A stretch of DNA of 6,986 nucleotides, taken from NCBI GenBank assembly GCA_020059425.1, contig JAGVCD010000289.1:1-6986 (forward strand). Reading direction: 5' to 3'. Both the position numbers and the translations under genes were made by a program. Below, in pieces: positions 5,475-6,986 of the stretch (within the stretch, counting starts at the first letter, position 1; the number at the start of each line of letters is the position of its first letter). The stretch comes from Chamaesiphon sp. GTDB taxonomy: Bacteria > Cyanobacteriota > Cyanobacteriia > Cyanobacteriales > Chamaesiphonaceae. The notes under the pieces were generated by a model. The model was not told where the DNA came from, made no database searches, and saw only the letters and a program-made list of their open reading frames with translations.

Positions 5475-6809
5475 TTAATCTGTATGAGCTGGTAGCTTGA
5501 CAGTAACTGTAGTCCCAACATTTACTTTGCTGTCGATCGACAAGTCCCCTTGGTAGCGGTGGACAATAGCCTGCACGATCGATAGTCCCAGGCCAGAGCC
5601 AGTACTCCCACTTTCAGCAGTTGACCGGGCTGGATATACCCGATAAAAACGGTCCAACAGCCTGGGCAAGTCAGCCTCGGCAATACCAATACCCCGATCT
5701 TGTACCTGTACCTGCAAAATTAGGGGGCTAGATTTAGGGATAGCTTGGAGATGAATTGTAATTACTGTCTGGGTTTGATTTGTCTGGGTTTGATTTGTCT
5801 GGGCTTGATTTTCAGATTGTGTTGGGGTGTAATGTATTGCATTAGTAATCAGATTGGTGAAAAGTCGGGCGAGCTCATCCCAATCCCCCATGACGTTAAA
5901 TTCGATCGGGTGATCGGCGATCTCGATTTGGAGCGAAATACCTTTGGCTGTAGCTGCTAACTCTTGTTCTTCCATGACTTCTAGCAATAGAGCATCCAGC
6001 GGAATTTGCTCGGTTTTAATCGGGGTGTTGCTGTCTTGACGCGCTAAAAATAGTAAATCATCCACTAGCCGCCCCAATCTGCGGGTCAGACGTTCAATGA
6101 CTTGCCATTGCTGCCTTTGTTCGGTGGGTAGTTGAGCATTAGTTGCCAGAGCCACTTGGACATTGGTTTGAATAGTGGCCAATGGATTGCGCAATTCGTG
6201 GGAAGCATCTGCTGTAAACTGCTTGAGCTGCTGGTAAGAAGCCTTGATGGGTTCCATCGCCAAGCCCGATAGAAACCAACCCACCGCTGAGACAGCGACC
6301 ATCATCAGGGATGTACCAACTAATAAATCGATAAATAAAAGCTGGCTGGGTTTAGTCACTTCAAACCAGGGATGACTAACCCGCAGCCAGCCTAAGGTCT
6401 GCTGATGAAAACGGATTGGTTGAGTAACTTGCCGCAACAAATGCTCGGGGTCGATCGCGATGGTTTTGCCATTAGCATTATGATGCAGCGGTGCCCGCAG
6501 CGGTTCTGGCCAGGTTGACCACAGCAGTTTGTCTTGCAAGTCAAATAGCTCTAAATCAATGTGATCATCTTCTAGGTCGGCGAAATTATTATGAAAGCTT
6601 TCGGCCACGTCAATTTGACCATGCCGATCGATGGCGATCGATCTACGCACTACTTCCACCACATGATCGAGAGTGTCATCGATTCTTTCAATCAGGGTGC
6701 TGCGCACATAGAAAAATACCCCGCTGGCAAAGACCAACAGCACCACTGCCGTAACGATCGCGTACCAAATAGCTAGCCGACGGCGCGTAGCTTGAAACAT
6801 GGCAGTCAC
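5475..6809 (-). CDS. Sensor histidine kinase with two transmembrane helices
   Basis: The protein (444 residues from GTG 6809, 441 from ATG 6800) is an inner-membrane two-component sensor that autophosphorylates a histidine and passes phosphate to a response regulator. Features in order: TM1 (about 13-35); an extracytoplasmic loop (36-155) rich in acidic and histidine residues, with DLEDDHIDLELFD at 78-90; TM2 (about 156-182) with little or no HAMP; an H-box ADASHELRNPLA with H204; an N-box with N319 and N323 (TNLITNAIHYTP); a G1 box DRGIGI (371-376); an F-box LLDRFYRV; and a G2 box GSGLGLS (404-410). All catalytic boxes are intact. A low-complexity NQTQT repeat (336-349) lies between the N and G1 boxes. 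The acidic loop suggests a cation or metal ligand, and the layout recalls the cyanobacterial manganese sensor ManS, but I cannot confirm that. No response regulator is adjacent. Its start overlaps the upstream deacetylase-family stop as GTGA. Confidence 0.93.
   Translation of the reverse strand: MTAMFQATRRRLAIWYAIVTAVVLLVFASGVFFYVRSTLIERIDDTLDHVVEVVRRSIAIDRHGQIDVAESFHNNFADLEDDHIDLELFDLQDKLLWSTWPEPLRAPLHHNANGKTIAIDPEHLLRQVTQPIRFHQQTLGWLRVSHPWFEVTKPSQLLFIDLLVGTSLMMVAVSAVGWFLSGLAMEPIKASYQQLKQFTADASHELRNPLATIQTNVQVALATNAQLPTEQRQQWQVIERLTRRLGRLVDDLLFLARQDSNTPIKTEQIPLDALLLEVMEEQELAATAKGISLQIEIADHPIEFNVMGDWDELARLFTNLITNAIHYTPTQSENQAQTNQTQTNQTQTVITIHLQAIPKSSPLILQVQVQDRGIGIAEADLPRLLDRFYRVYPARSTAESGSTGSGLGLSIVQAIVHRYQGDLSIDSKVNVGTTVTVKLPAHTD
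5767..5811. repeat. Three tandem 15-bp repeats inside the kinase ATPase domain
   Basis: GTCTGGGTTTGATTT occurs at 5767-5781 and 5782-5796, and with one change (GTCTGGGCTTGATTT) at 5797-5811. The unit is a multiple of three, so the kinase frame is kept. On the minus strand it encodes NQAQT then two NQTQT units (residues 335-349). Copy number could vary between strains by replication slippage. Confidence 0.92.
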
Positions 6810-6985
6810 AATTTTTGCTGTTGATAAACTTCATTGGCCGCCCGAAACACCAAGGAATGGCGATAGACCAAACTAGCTAAGTCGGCAGCGTAACCACCAC
6901 CAATTACATAGGCCACCGGATAGCCAGCTCTTACACAGGTCCCGAGTACTTGCATATCCCGACAAAACAATCCCCGATCGGTTAA
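6806..6985 (-). CDS. C-terminus of a histone-deacetylase / acetylpolyamine-amidohydrolase family protein (5' end outside window)
   Basis: The minus strand enters the window in an open frame and reads 59 residues to TGA at 6808-6806. The visible part contains GLFCRDMQVLGTCVRAGYP, then VAYVIGGGYAADL and LVYRHSLVFRAANEVY. The GGGY segment with its tyrosine is the glycine-rich loop of arginase-fold deacetylases (HDAC, AcuC, acetylpolyamine amidohydrolase). In that family the tyrosine stabilises the reaction intermediate, and YRHxxVxRAA is typical of the C-terminal helix in bacterial members. The zinc-binding Asp/His residues lie outside the window. Bacterial members remove acetyl groups from lysines, polyamines or small molecules; the substrate here is unknown. 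The stop overlaps the GTG start of the histidine kinase gene, so the two are likely co-transcribed and translationally coupled. Confidence 0.85.
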   Translation of the reverse strand, partial: LTDRGLFCRDMQVLGTCVRAGYPVAYVIGGGYAADLASLVYRHSLVFRAANEVYQQQKL

Positions 6986-6986
6986 G

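Noticed and set aside
5767..5811. CRISPR-like repeat
   Set aside because: The copies are directly adjacent without spacers and lie in frame inside a kinase coding sequence.
6491..6776. Plus-strand frames of 61-87 codons opposite the kinase N-terminus
   Set aside because: They are shadows of the kinase gene, whose frame is fully explained by membrane helices and the sensor loop.

Overview
The window reads as a piece of a cyanobacterial chromosome. Three things suggest this: about 22 copies of the hexamer CGATCG (the core of the cyanobacterial HIP1 repeat GCGATCGC, of which one exact copy lies at 4376-4383), a long pentapeptide-repeat protein, and the N-terminus of what looks like a cyanobacterial zinc-ribbon Ser/Thr kinase. 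All functional calls come from reading motifs; no database search was possible.

Layout. On the left, two minus-strand genes run out of the window: a pentapeptide-repeat protein (236-998) and then the first 45 codons of a zinc-ribbon protein, probably a Ser/Thr kinase (1-135). A divergent intergenic region of about 330 bp follows. It holds a 17-bp perfect inverted repeat whose right arm overlaps a good sigma70-type -35 box. Next come two plus-strand genes, threonine synthase (thrC, 1328-2614) and a MoaD/ThiS-like small beta-grasp protein ending in Gly-Gly (2663-2938). A 16-bp perfect hairpin (2958-2991) closes them and probably serves as a bidirectional terminator, because everything to the right is on the minus strand.

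The minus-strand block, in transcription order from the right edge, is: the C-terminal 59 codons of a histone-deacetylase-family hydrolase; a two-transmembrane sensor histidine kinase that overlaps its stop codon by 4 nt; a GT-B type glycosyltransferase; a GNAT acetyltransferase that appears to have lost its N-terminal half; and a small secreted NTF2-like protein. The window holds no response regulator for the kinase, no E1-like activating enzyme for the small sulfur-carrier-like protein, and no polysaccharide cluster around the glycosyltransferase.

I saw no rRNA, tRNA, CRISPR array, insertion sequence or phage gene. The most interesting points are the thrC / MoaD-like pairing, the palindrome fused to the thrC promoter, the GNAT gene remnant with an in-frame stop, and the translational overlap of a deacetylase-family gene with an orphan histidine kinase. 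None amounts to a clear, previously undescribed system.
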